NCBI GenBank assembly: GCA_016875515.1 | Contig: VGRA01000209.1 | Coordinates: 1 to 5,593 of the forward strand | Reading direction: 5' to 3' | DNA: 5,593 nt | DNA from: Deltaproteobacteria bacterium | Lineage (GTDB): Bacteria; Myxococcota; Myxococcia; Myxococcales; Myxococcaceae | In this document: piece after piece, positions 1 through 5,499 of the stretch | Numbering within the stretch: the first letter of the stretch is position 1 | How the letters are laid out: the number at the start of each line of letters is the position of its first letter | Notes under the pieces: model-generated | Seen by the model: only the letters and a program-made list of their open reading frames with translations | Told to the model about the DNA's origin: nothing | The model's database searches: none | Made by a program: the position numbers and the translations under genes

Positions 1-509
1 CGGGCGAGTACCTGGTCTCCTCCGGGTGGACGAAGCCGGGGCGCATTGCCATCAACGGCGGGAGCAACGGCGGGCTGCTCATGGGCGCGGCGGTGGCGCA
101 GCGGCCGGACCTGTGGGGCGCGGTGGTGTGCGCGGTGCCGCTGCTGGACATGGTGCGGTACCACCTCTTCGGCAGCGGCCGGACGTGGATCCCCGAGTAC
201 GGCTCGGCCGAGGACGCGGCGCAGTTCAAGACGCTGCACGCCTACTCGCCGTACCACCGGCTGGTAGAGGGCACCGCCTACCCGGCGTTCCTGATGATGT
301 CCTCGGACCACGACGACCGCGTGGACCCGCTGCATGCCCGCAAGTTCGTGGCCGCCCTGCGCGCCGCAGACAGCACCCCGGGGGACACGCTGCTGCGCAT
401 CGAGGCCAACGCCGGCCACGGCGGGGCGGATCAGGTGGGCAAGGCCATCCTGGCCAGCACGGACATGTACGCCTTCCTGATGGCGAAGATGGGGATGGAG
501 CCGAAGTAG
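1..509 (+). CDS. Prolyl oligopeptidase (peptidase family S9A), C-terminal part
   Basis: This is the last 168 codons of a serine peptidase that cleaves short peptides after proline; the start lies outside the window. The frame is open from base 3. The nucleophile motif GGSNGG puts the catalytic serine at 63-65. The segment [10 protein letters not shown] matches the S9A aspartate region, with the catalytic aspartate most likely at 312-314 and the family's substrate-contacting arginine two residues on. The motif ANAGHGG gives the catalytic histidine at 417-419. WIPEYG and YSPYHRL between them are also typical of S9A rather than of other alpha/beta hydrolases. Full-length members are near 700 residues, so the beta-propeller domain and about three quarters of the protein are missing here only because of the window edge. 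All triad residues visible are intact. Whether it is cytoplasmic or exported cannot be told without the N-terminus. Confidence 0.95.
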   Translation, partial: GEYLVSSGWTKPGRIAINGGSNGGLLMGAAVAQRPDLWGAVVCAVPLLDMVRYHLFGSGRTWIPEYGSAEDAAQFKTLHAYSPYHRLVEGTAYPAFLMMSSDHDDRVDPLHARKFVAALRAADSTPGDTLLRIEANAGHGGADQVGKAILASTDMYAFLMAKMGMEPK

Positions 510-864
510 GCGCGGTGCAGGCGCCGTCCAGCGGCCCGGAAACCGTCCCGGCCGCTGGACGGAAGCGGTTACGCGGAGTCTGCGGAGGGCTGGAGAAGGC
601 CTGCCAGGGGCCGCCGTTCAGCCTGGCAGCCACCGCCAGGACCGAACGGATGGCACGCCCCCCATGGCAGGACCGCGGGCCGTGCTGCCCGCACGGGCGG
701 TTGACGCCATGGACGGCAGGGGCCGAGGCATCACCGGCCCAGCCGGCGAGGCCGACCGGTTGTGAGCCCCTCAAAGGCCGACCATGGCTGCAAGCGACCC
801 CCAGCGAAACCTGGAAGCCGGGAGGCAGGCGCCAGCCGGATGCGCACCCAGCCCGTGAGCCTGT
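510..864. other. Non-coding stretch between tail-to-tail genes
   Basis: This lies between the end of the peptidase gene and the distal stop of the minus-strand cysteine-rich gene. Open frames crossing it on both strands are of low-complexity Arg/Ala/Gly/Pro type and resemble no protein, so I call no gene. Besides the 13-bp hairpin it holds an 8-bp inverted repeat CTGCCAGG at 601-608 with its complement at 622-629. It also has a 6-bp one, CCGTGC at 680-685 with its complement at 691-696. AGGCCGACC occurs twice within 35 bases (747-782). No tRNA, small RNA or promoter is recognisable. Tail-to-tail orientation means a promoter here is not expected. Confidence 0.55.
524..562 (+). terminator. Perfect 13-bp hairpin after the prolyl oligopeptidase gene
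   Basis: The arms at 524-536 (CCGTCCAGCGGCC) and 550-562 are exact reverse complements separated by 13 bases, starting 14 bases past the TAG stop. The loop contains a further small CGG-AAA-CCG inverted pair. No T-run follows, so it is not a classical intrinsic terminator. In GC-rich genomes such stems commonly mark transcript 3' ends or protect them from exonucleases. The position directly after a stop supports that role; termination activity itself is inferred. Confidence 0.6.
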
Positions 865-886
865 TCAGATGCAGCTGCCGCTCACG
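854..886 (-). terminator. Weak hairpin around the distal stop of the cysteine-rich gene
   Basis: CGTGAGC at 854-860 and GCTCACG at 880-886 form a 7-bp stem with a 19-base loop that contains the distal TGA (867-865) of the minus-strand frame. The loop itself contains the palindrome GCAGCTGC. No T-run follows in the minus-strand direction. It is a possible 3' end structure at the presumed original end of the gene; a stem this short can occur by chance. Confidence 0.25.
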
Positions 887-1182
887 CAGGACGTGCCCCC
901 CGTACACTGGACGCCACAGCCACCGCAGTAGTTGACGTCATTGAGATTGTAGACCTCACACCCGTCCGCCATGTCGAAGTTGCAGTTGCTGAAGCCGGCC
1001 TTGCAGCTCTGGACACAGCCGAACTGGCTGCACCCGGGCACGGTGGTCATGCTCCCGCTGCAGACGTTCCCGCAGCTGTTGCAGTTGTTGATGTCCGAGC
1101 CGGTGTCTACACACGAACTGCCACACAGGGTGTACCCCGTGTCGCAGGCGCAGGCGGAAGGCGCCCCATTGCAGGCGAAATT
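865..1182 (-). pseudogene. In-frame cysteine-rich tail beyond the premature stop
   Basis: These 105 sense codons plus a TGA (867-865) follow the TAA at 1185-1183 in exactly the same frame as the 1004-residue lipoprotein. The tail opens with NFACNGAPSAC, which supplies the aromatic-x-Cys end expected for the truncated fourth DUF4215 repeat. It contains 18 cysteines. Two segments share a D-x-x-x-C-x-x-C-G-x-x-C pattern: SDINNCNSCGNVC, and NDVNYCGGCGVQC just after ADGCEV. This is cysteine-spaced coding sequence, not random downstream DNA. An internal ATG at 1050 could start a 61-residue peptide, but it falls mid-module with only a GGGAG one base upstream, so independent translation is unlikely. 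I read it as the original C-terminus of the neighbouring gene, now separated by a nonsense codon. It ends without a MYXO-CTERM-like transmembrane anchor. Confidence 0.75.
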
Positions 1183-1185
1183 TTA
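1183..1185 (-). other. In-frame TAA splitting the cysteine-rich gene
   Basis: The minus strand reads TGC TCG ATC GAG TAA AAT TTC GCC TGC. The sister repeats continue as IEQGWSC, VESGWSC and VETGWSC, so the stop replaces the residue after the Glu and NF stands where GW is expected. One base change from CAA, GAA, AAA, TCA, TTA or TAC/TAT would create it. Because the frame is kept on both sides, a single insertion or deletion cannot explain it. A 10-bp palindrome CTCGATCGAG (1186-1195) abuts the stop. Confidence 0.8.
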
Positions 1186-4100
1186 CTCGATCGAGCAGCT
1201 GGCCGAGCACCCGTCCCCGGCGGTGCTGTTGCCGTCGTCGCACGCCTCGGCGCCGGCGACGATGCCGTCCCCGCAGGTGGTGGCGCAGCCCGAGCCGGCC
1301 GGGCAGCTCCAGCCGGTCTCCACGCCGCAGCTGCTGGAGCAGCCGTCCCCGTCCGTGGTGTTGCCGTCGTCGCACCCCTCGGTGCCGACCTTGATGCCAT
1401 CACCGCAGGTGGTGGAACACAGGGACTTGCCTGAGACCTGCACGTAGTTGCAGCTCCAGCCGGACTCCACCTGGCAGCTGGAGGAGCAGCCGTCCCCGTT
1501 GCTGAGGTTGATGTCATCGCAGCCCTCCGTGCCGGCCACCACGCCGTCCGCACACACCGTGGCGCAGGACTGGTTGGGCGGGCAGGACCAGCCCTGCTCG
1601 ATGAGGCAGGCGTCCGAGCAGCCATCTCCGTTGTTGGTGTTGCCGTCGTCGCACTGCTCCGAGCCGGACTTGATGAGCAAGTCGCCGCAGCTGCTGGCCA
1701 CGCACTGGCCCTGGGCGTCACACACCGCGCCCCCGGGCAGGCTGCACGTTGCACCCGAGGAGACTGGCGAGGTACCCGGCACGCCCGCGTTGCAGGCGGG
1801 GACCAGGCAATCCACGAGGCTCCCGTCCAGCGGTTTGTCCGAGTCGTCCGTGACGAGCCGCGTCCCGCCGCTGCCGTTGCACACCGGCTGGTGGCAGTCC
1901 CCGGTGGTGGTGTCCTGGATGGAGGTGCCGTCTGCCGAGTAGCTGCAGGCGCCGACGTTGCAGGCCGAGCAGGCCGCCACGCCGCAGTCCGTGGCCGAGC
2001 TGCACGCCGTGCAGGTGTTGCCGCTGCAGAAGCCGCTGGTGCAGTCGCCGCCGCCGGCGCACGCCTTCCCGTTGGCGCAGTCCGCGCATGCCCCGCCGCC
2101 GCAGTCCACGTCCGTCTCCGTGCCGTTCTTCACCGAGTCGTTGCACGCCGGGGCCTGGCACACCTTGGGCGTCCCGCTGCACACGCCGGTGGCACAGTCC
2201 GTCCCCTGAAGGCACGTCACGCCCTGCGCGCACTTCGTCCCGCAGCTCCCGCCGCAGTCGGTGCCCGTCTCGGTGCCGTTCTTCACCCCGTCCTGGCACG
2301 TGGGCGCCGTGCAGGCGCCGGCGGTGCAGATGACCGACGCGCAGTCGGCGTCCTGGCCGCACGCCTTGCCCGCGCCGCATGCAGCGCAGGCGCCGCCGCC
2401 GCAGTTGAGGTCCGTCTCGGAGCCGTTCGTCACCCCGTCCGTGCAGCTCGCCGCGACGCACACGTTCCCGGCGCACACCCCGGACTGGCAGTCCGTCCCC
2501 GCCGTGCAGGCCTTCCCGTCCGCGCAGTCCGCACAGCTCCCGCCGCAATCCAGCGCGGACTCGCTGCCGTTCTTCACCCCGTCCGAGCAGGTGGCCGCCG
2601 CGCACACCTGTGCACTGCAAACCCCGGAGACGCAGTCCCCGCCGCCCGCGCACACCTTGCCGTCCGCGCAGTCGCCGCAGGTGGGCCCGCCGCAGTCCAG
2701 GTCCGACTCGCCGCCGTTCTGCACCCCGTCCGTGCAGGAGGGCGCTGCGCACACCTCGCCCACGCACTTGCCGGAGGTGCAGTCCGCGTCCACCGCGCAG
2801 CCCTTGCCCACCGCGCAGTCCGCGGCGCAGCTGCCGCCGCAGTCCACGTCCGTCTCGGTGCCGTTCTCCTGCCCGTCCGGGCAGGTGGGCGCGGCGCACA
2901 CCTGGGCGGTGCACACCTTCGAGGCGCAGTCGTTGCCCGCCCGGCAGGCCTCGCCGTCCGCGCAGCCGCCGCAGCTGCCACCGCAGTCCACGTCCGCCTC
3001 GTTGCCGTTCTTCACCCCGTCCGTACAGGCCGGCGCCGCGCAGGTGTTGCCGCTCCCGCACACCCCGGAGGCGCAGTCCGAGCCCGCGCCGCACCCCTGC
3101 CCTGCCGTGCAGTCCGCGCACGTCCCGCCGCCGCAGTCCACGTCCGTCTCGTCCGCGTTCTCCACCCCGTCGGTGCAGTCCGGGGGGACGCAGGTGCCGG
3201 AGGCACACGTGCCCACCGCGCAGTCCCCGTTCACCTTGCACGTGCCCCCCAGCGCACAGCCCGCGCACCCGCCGCCGCAGTCCACGCCCGTCTCCGCCCC
3301 GTTCTTCGCGCCGTCCGTGCAGGTGGGCGCCGCGCAGGCACCCGCCGTGCACACCGAGGAGGCGCAGTCCGCGCCGGCGCCGCAGGCGGTCCCGGCCGCA
3401 CAGCCCGCGCAGGTGCCACCGCCACAGTCCACCGCAAGCTCTGCGCCGTTCTTCACCCCGTCACCGCAGGAGGGGGCGGCGCACAGCCCCAGCCAGCACA
3501 CCCCGGAGCCGCAGTCCGCACCCGCCTTGCAGCCCAGGCCGTAGCCGCAGCTCCCGCAGCTGCCGCCGCAGTCCGTCCCCGTCTCCGTGCCGTTCCTCAC
3601 CCCGTCCGTGCAGGTGGGCGCGGCGCAGCTGCCCGAGCTGCAGCGCCCGGAGGCGCAGTCCCCGTTGGCCGCGCAGGCCTGGCCGTCCGCGCACCCGAGG
3701 CAGTCCGGGCCGCCGCAGTCCACGGCCGTCTCGCCGAGGTTCTTCTGGCCGTCCGAGCAGGAGGGCAGCACGCAGGTGCCGCCCACGCAGGTGTTGCCGG
3801 TGCAGTCCGCGGCGGAGGTGCAGGCCTGCCCGTTGGCACACCGGCCGCAGGTGCCGCCGCCACAGTCCGTGCCCGTCTCGGCGCCGTTCTTCACCCCGTC
3901 CGAGCAGGTGGGCGCGGCACACGCGTTGCCCGCGCAGACCCCGGAGACGCAGTCGGAGGCCTTGCCGCAGCTGACGCCATCCCCGCAACGGGCCTCGCAC
4001 GGCCCGCCGCAGTCCGGCCCCGCCTCATTCCCGTTCTTCGCCCCATCCGAGCAGGACGGCGCGGCGCAGCCCGCGCCGGTTGCCGGACCACACGTGCTGC

Positions 4101-4197
4101 CTGCGTCTTCCACGGGCGCCGGCTGGGTGTTGTTCTGTGGACAGCCCTGCAGCAGCAGGGCGGCGAAGGCCAGTGGCAGCACGCGACGCATGGACAT
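1183..4197 (-). CDS. Cysteine-rich tandem-repeat lipoprotein with DUF4215-type repeats, apparently truncated
   Basis: A 1004-residue predicted lipoprotein, likely exposed on the envelope. Residues 1-18 form a signal peptide with a lipobox LQGC (Cys19 lipidated), then a Pro/Asp-rich spacer to about residue 46. Residues 47-729 are 14 tandem ~49-residue units, each with eight cysteines around the core CxDGxxNGxETxxDCGG. Residues 730-836 are a linker module, and residues 837-1004 hold four DUF4215-type (myxobacterial cysteine-rich) repeats of the form CGDGxxxGxExCDDGNxxxGDGCSxxC. The start at 4197 is chosen because AAAGGG (4208-4203) lies 5 bases upstream; ATGs at 4221 and 4191 are alternatives. 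The frame ends in TAA inside repeat four, and the same frame continues to 865, so the protein is probably shorter than its ancestor. Many disulfides and a rigid rod shape are inferred. There is no catalytic domain. A structural or adhesive role is plausible but unproven. It is divergent from a GH18 lipoprotein gene. Confidence 0.88.
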   Translation of the reverse strand: MSMRRVLPLAFAALLLQGCPQNNTQPAPVEDAGSTCGPATGAGCAAPSCSDGAKNGNEAGPDCGGPCEARCGDGVSCGKASDCVSGVCAGNACAAPTCSDGVKNGAETGTDCGGGTCGRCANGQACTSAADCTGNTCVGGTCVLPSCSDGQKNLGETAVDCGGPDCLGCADGQACAANGDCASGRCSSGSCAAPTCTDGVRNGTETGTDCGGSCGSCGYGLGCKAGADCGSGVCWLGLCAAPSCGDGVKNGAELAVDCGGGTCAGCAAGTACGAGADCASSVCTAGACAAPTCTDGAKNGAETGVDCGGGCAGCALGGTCKVNGDCAVGTCASGTCVPPDCTDGVENADETDVDCGGGTCADCTAGQGCGAGSDCASGVCGSGNTCAAPACTDGVKNGNEADVDCGGSCGGCADGEACRAGNDCASKVCTAQVCAAPTCPDGQENGTETDVDCGGSCAADCAVGKGCAVDADCTSGKCVGEVCAAPSCTDGVQNGGESDLDCGGPTCGDCADGKVCAGGGDCVSGVCSAQVCAAATCSDGVKNGSESALDCGGSCADCADGKACTAGTDCQSGVCAGNVCVAASCTDGVTNGSETDLNCGGGACAACGAGKACGQDADCASVICTAGACTAPTCQDGVKNGTETGTDCGGSCGTKCAQGVTCLQGTDCATGVCSGTPKVCQAPACNDSVKNGTETDVDCGGGACADCANGKACAGGGDCTSGFCSGNTCTACSSATDCGVAACSACNVGACSYSADGTSIQDTTTGDCHQPVCNGSGGTRLVTDDSDKPLDGSLVDCLVPACNAGVPGTSPVSSGATCSLPGGAVCDAQGQCVASSCGDLLIKSGSEQCDDGNTNNGDGCSDACLIEQGWSCPPNQSCATVCADGVVAGTEGCDDINLSNGDGCSSSCQVESGWSCNYVQVSGKSLCSTTCGDGIKVGTEGCDDGNTTDGDGCSSSCGVETGWSCPAGSGCATTCGDGIVAGAEACDDGNSTAGDGCSASCSIE
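1186..1689 (-). repeat. Four DUF4215-type cysteine-rich repeats
   Basis: This encodes residues 837-1004 of the lipoprotein. Repeats begin at residues 837, 882, 931 and 975, each running from C-G/A-D through CDDxNxxxGDGCSxxC to ESGWSC or similar. Repeat one is divergent at its start (CGDLLIKSGSEQCDDGN). Repeat two has CDDIN in place of the near-invariant CDDGN. Repeats three and four are canonical, but the fourth is cut by the TAA before its closing aromatic-Cys. The family (Pfam DUF4215, TIGR02232 in myxobacteria) is assigned by motif recognition. Its biochemical function is unknown to me. Confidence 0.85.
1690..2010 (-). other. Linker module between the two repeat classes
   Basis: This encodes residues 730-836 of the lipoprotein. 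It starts with a compact cysteine cluster (TACSSATDC, ACSACNVGAC). A longer stretch with widely spaced cysteines follows, including PVCNGSGGTRLVTDD, KPLDGSLVDC, NAGVPGTSPVSSGATC and GGAVCDAQGQCV. From memory, similar 'DD-x-D-x-P-x-DG ... GVP ... GG-x-VCD-x-x-G-x-CV' stretches occur in other myxobacterial cysteine-rich secreted proteins, so I treat it as a recurring module. I know of no named domain for it. Confidence 0.55.
2011..4059 (-). repeat. 14 tandem ~147-bp units, eight cysteines per unit
   Basis: This encodes residues 47-729 of the lipoprotein. Units start at residues 47, 96, 145, 194, 242, 291, 339, 389, 437, 486, 535, 583, 632 and 683, and are 47-51 residues long. Each reads C-x-D-G-x-x-N-G-x-E-x-x-x-D-C-G-G, then C-x-x-C, then G-x-x-C, D-C, a Cys five residues later and a closing Cys before (A/V)(A/P)P. 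All 14 keep all eight cysteines, 112 in total. Unit 7 (VENADETDVDC), unit 3 (QKNLGETAVDC) and unit 14 (NDSVKNG) vary the core. At DNA level the block encoding DGVKNG (plus-strand ccgttcttcaccccgtc) recurs with about 147-bp spacing, so unit number could change by recombination. No unit carries a frameshift. Confidence 0.92.
4141..4197 (-). other. Lipoprotein signal peptide and lipobox of the cysteine-rich protein
   Basis: The N-terminus MSMRR is positively charged, followed by a hydrophobic run (VLPLAFAALLL) and the lipobox LQGC with the modified cysteine at residue 19 (4143-4141). The mature protein starts CPQNNTQPAP, a polar proline-rich tether. This is a clear type II signal peptide, so lipid anchoring replaces any C-terminal sorting anchor. 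Confidence 0.85.
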
Positions 4198-4271
4198 GGA
4201 TTCCCTTTGAGATAGATGCATTAGGCTCGGCGTTCTAGCGCACGACGGGCCCGCGAGGGATGCTCTTGGCC
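4198..4271. promoter_or_regulatory. Divergent start region of the two lipoprotein genes
   Basis: The 74 bases between the chosen starts must carry the promoters or leaders of both genes unless these lie inside the opposite coding regions. Its left half (4198-4225) is clearly richer in A/T than the surroundings and includes the palindrome ATGCAT (4216-4221). The ribosome-binding site of the minus gene is AAAGGG at 4208-4203, 5 bases from its ATG. For the plus gene, GAGGG at 4255-4259 lies 12 bases before the ATG at 4272 and directly abuts the ATG at 4260. I do not see convincing -35/-10 hexamers or a sigma-54 site, so promoter positions are not assigned. Confidence 0.5.
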
Positions 4272-5480
4272 ATGCGCGCGTGGCTTGCCTGCCTGGGGCT
4301 GACCGGCTGCCTGGGTCTGGCGGGAGAGCTGCCTCGGACTGCCGACGGCGGGGCGTCCTCCACCATGGACGCGGGGGCTGCAGACGCCGGGCACCCGGCC
4401 GACGCGGGGCCACCGCTGCCGGAAGACGGAGGGAGCCCGAAGGTCCCTCCCGTCTGGGTCACCGGCTACTTCGCCGGCTGGATGCACCCCACCCTGCCGG
4501 TCTCCGATGTGGACTTCGGCGCGGTCACCCACCTCGCCCACTTCTCCTACCTTCCGAGGGAGGACGGCACGCTGGACACCACCTCGCTGGGGCTGACGCC
4601 CGAGCGCAGCCGGGAGGTGGTGGCCGCAGCCCACGGCGCCGGCAAGAAGGTGCTGCTCGTCTTGGGCGGCGCCTGGTCCCGGGACGCCTTCCGCGGCGCC
4701 ATGGCCCCCGCGCACGTGGACGCCTTCGTCGGCCGCATCGTCTCCGCGGTCTCCGGGCCCGGGTACGACGGCGTGGATGTGGACATGGAGCCGGTGAAGG
4801 ACGAGGACGCGCCCCTGTTCGTCCCGTTCGTCCAGAAGCTGCGGGCGGGGCTGGACGCGGCCGCCCCCGGGCTGCTGCTCACCGCCGCGGTGGACTGGAA
4901 CGCCGCCTCGTTCGGTCCTGTCCTGCCGCACTTCGACCAGCTGAACCTCATGACGTACGACCTGGCCGGCGCGTGGCCGGGCTGGGAGACCTGGCACAAC
5001 ACGCCGCTGCGCAACGGCGGGCTCGCGTTCGCCTCCACCGGGGAGCCGTTGCCGTCCGTGGAGACGCAGGTGGCGCGGGCACTCGCGGGGGGCGCGCCGC
5101 GCGCGAAGCTGGGGGTGGGCATCTCCTTCTACGTCTACGTCTGGAACGGGGTGAGCGGCCCCAACCAGCCGCTGGACGGGGTGACGGTGGAGATGAACAA
5201 GCCGTGGTCCTGGATGATGGACGCGCTGTACGCGCCGTCCGCTTACCGCTGGCACGACGGAGTGGACGCGCCGTACCTCTCGCTCGGCACCGGGAGCACC
5301 GCGCGCTTCGTCAGCTTCGACGACGCGCAGAGCATCTCGCGCAAGCTCGCGTGGGTGCGGGAGCAGGGGCTCGGCGGCGTCATCCTGTGGGAGCTGGGCG
5401 GCGGCTACCGCGCGGGGGAACCGGCGGGCCAGCGAGACGGCTTGTTGCAGGCGGTCAAGGCCGCTGCCTTCCCCCCATGA
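4272..5480 (+). CDS. GH18 (chitinase-family) glycoside hydrolase lipoprotein
   Basis: A 402-residue predicted lipoprotein that should hydrolyse beta-1,4-linked N-acetylglucosamine polymers such as chitin or related glycans. The signal peptide ends in lipobox LTGC (Cys13), then a DAG-rich linker to about residue 57. The GH18 barrel follows: VTGYFAGW (63-70), HLAHFSYL (87-94), KKVLLVLGG (125-133), catalytic DGVDVDME (166-173, general acid Glu173 at 4788-4790), LLLTAAVDW (201-209), FDQLNLMTYDLAG (221-233) and GGVILWEL (368-375). All catalytic residues of DxxDxDxE and the MxYD motif are present. The usual SxGG is LGG without the serine. Apart from two signal-peptide cysteines, Cys13 included, it has no cysteine. 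No carbohydrate-binding domain is visible. The start at 4272 is preferred; ATG 4260 abuts the GAGGG too closely. Chitinase versus endo-N-acetylglucosaminidase or cell-wall hydrolase cannot be decided from sequence. Confidence 0.92.
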   Translation: MRAWLACLGLTGCLGLAGELPRTADGGASSTMDAGAADAGHPADAGPPLPEDGGSPKVPPVWVTGYFAGWMHPTLPVSDVDFGAVTHLAHFSYLPREDGTLDTTSLGLTPERSREVVAAAHGAGKKVLLVLGGAWSRDAFRGAMAPAHVDAFVGRIVSAVSGPGYDGVDVDMEPVKDEDAPLFVPFVQKLRAGLDAAAPGLLLTAAVDWNAASFGPVLPHFDQLNLMTYDLAGAWPGWETWHNTPLRNGGLAFASTGEPLPSVETQVARALAGGAPRAKLGVGISFYVYVWNGVSGPNQPLDGVTVEMNKPWSWMMDALYAPSAYRWHDGVDAPYLSLGTGSTARFVSFDDAQSISRKLAWVREQGLGGVILWELGGGYRAGEPAGQRDGLLQAVKAAAFPP

Positions 5481-5499
5481 GCGGTGCCGGTCACCGCTC
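5479..5499. terminator. 8-bp hairpin joining two convergent stop codons
   Basis: GAGCGGTG (5479-5486) and CACCGCTC (5492-5499) are perfect complements around a CCGGT loop. The hairpin includes the last two bases of the GH18 stop (TGA 5478-5480) and the whole stop of the opposing gene (5493-5491). Placed between convergent genes, it could act as a bidirectional 3' end structure. There is no T-run on either side. Confidence 0.45.

Noticed and set aside
26..931. 301-codon plus-strand frame over the peptidase end and the intergenic region
   Set aside because: The composition is Gly/Arg/Ala/Pro low complexity; the overlapping frame contains the prolyl oligopeptidase catalytic triad.
865..1050. 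Independent 61-residue gene starting at ATG 1050
   Set aside because: The ATG falls in the middle of a cysteine module continuous with upstream in-frame sequence, and the only SD-like GGGAG is one base from the ATG.
865..1182. MYXO-CTERM sorting signal at the end of the cysteine-rich protein
   Set aside because: DUF4215 proteins often carry one, but neither the end at 1183 nor the end at 865 has a hydrophobic segment followed by arginines; the protein uses an N-terminal lipid anchor.
1718..3352. 544-codon minus-strand frame and several other long frames inside the array
   Set aside because: They are Arg/Gly/Leu-rich out-of-frame readings of the same repeats, with no start signals or protein-like motifs.
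2011..4059. Regularly spaced repeats as a CRISPR array or non-coding satellite
   Set aside because: The period is about 147 bp, the units diverge, and the pattern is explained by a repeated protein motif in a single open frame.
1891..4215. 774-codon plus-strand open frame opposite the cysteine-rich gene
   Set aside because: It is an Ala/Arg/Val/Gly-rich mirror of the repeat array with the same periodicity. The minus-strand frame has a signal peptide, a ribosome-binding site and conserved cysteines, so this is an antisense shadow in GC-rich DNA.
4198..4413. Extension of the cysteine-rich protein to an upstream ATG at 4413
   Set aside because: It would run antisense through the GH18 signal region, is Arg/Pro-rich, and would bury the clear lipoprotein signal peptide that starts at 4197.
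4221..5255. 344-codon minus-strand frame opposite the GH18 gene
   Set aside because: It is an Arg/Gly/His-rich antisense shadow; the plus strand encodes all the GH18 motifs.
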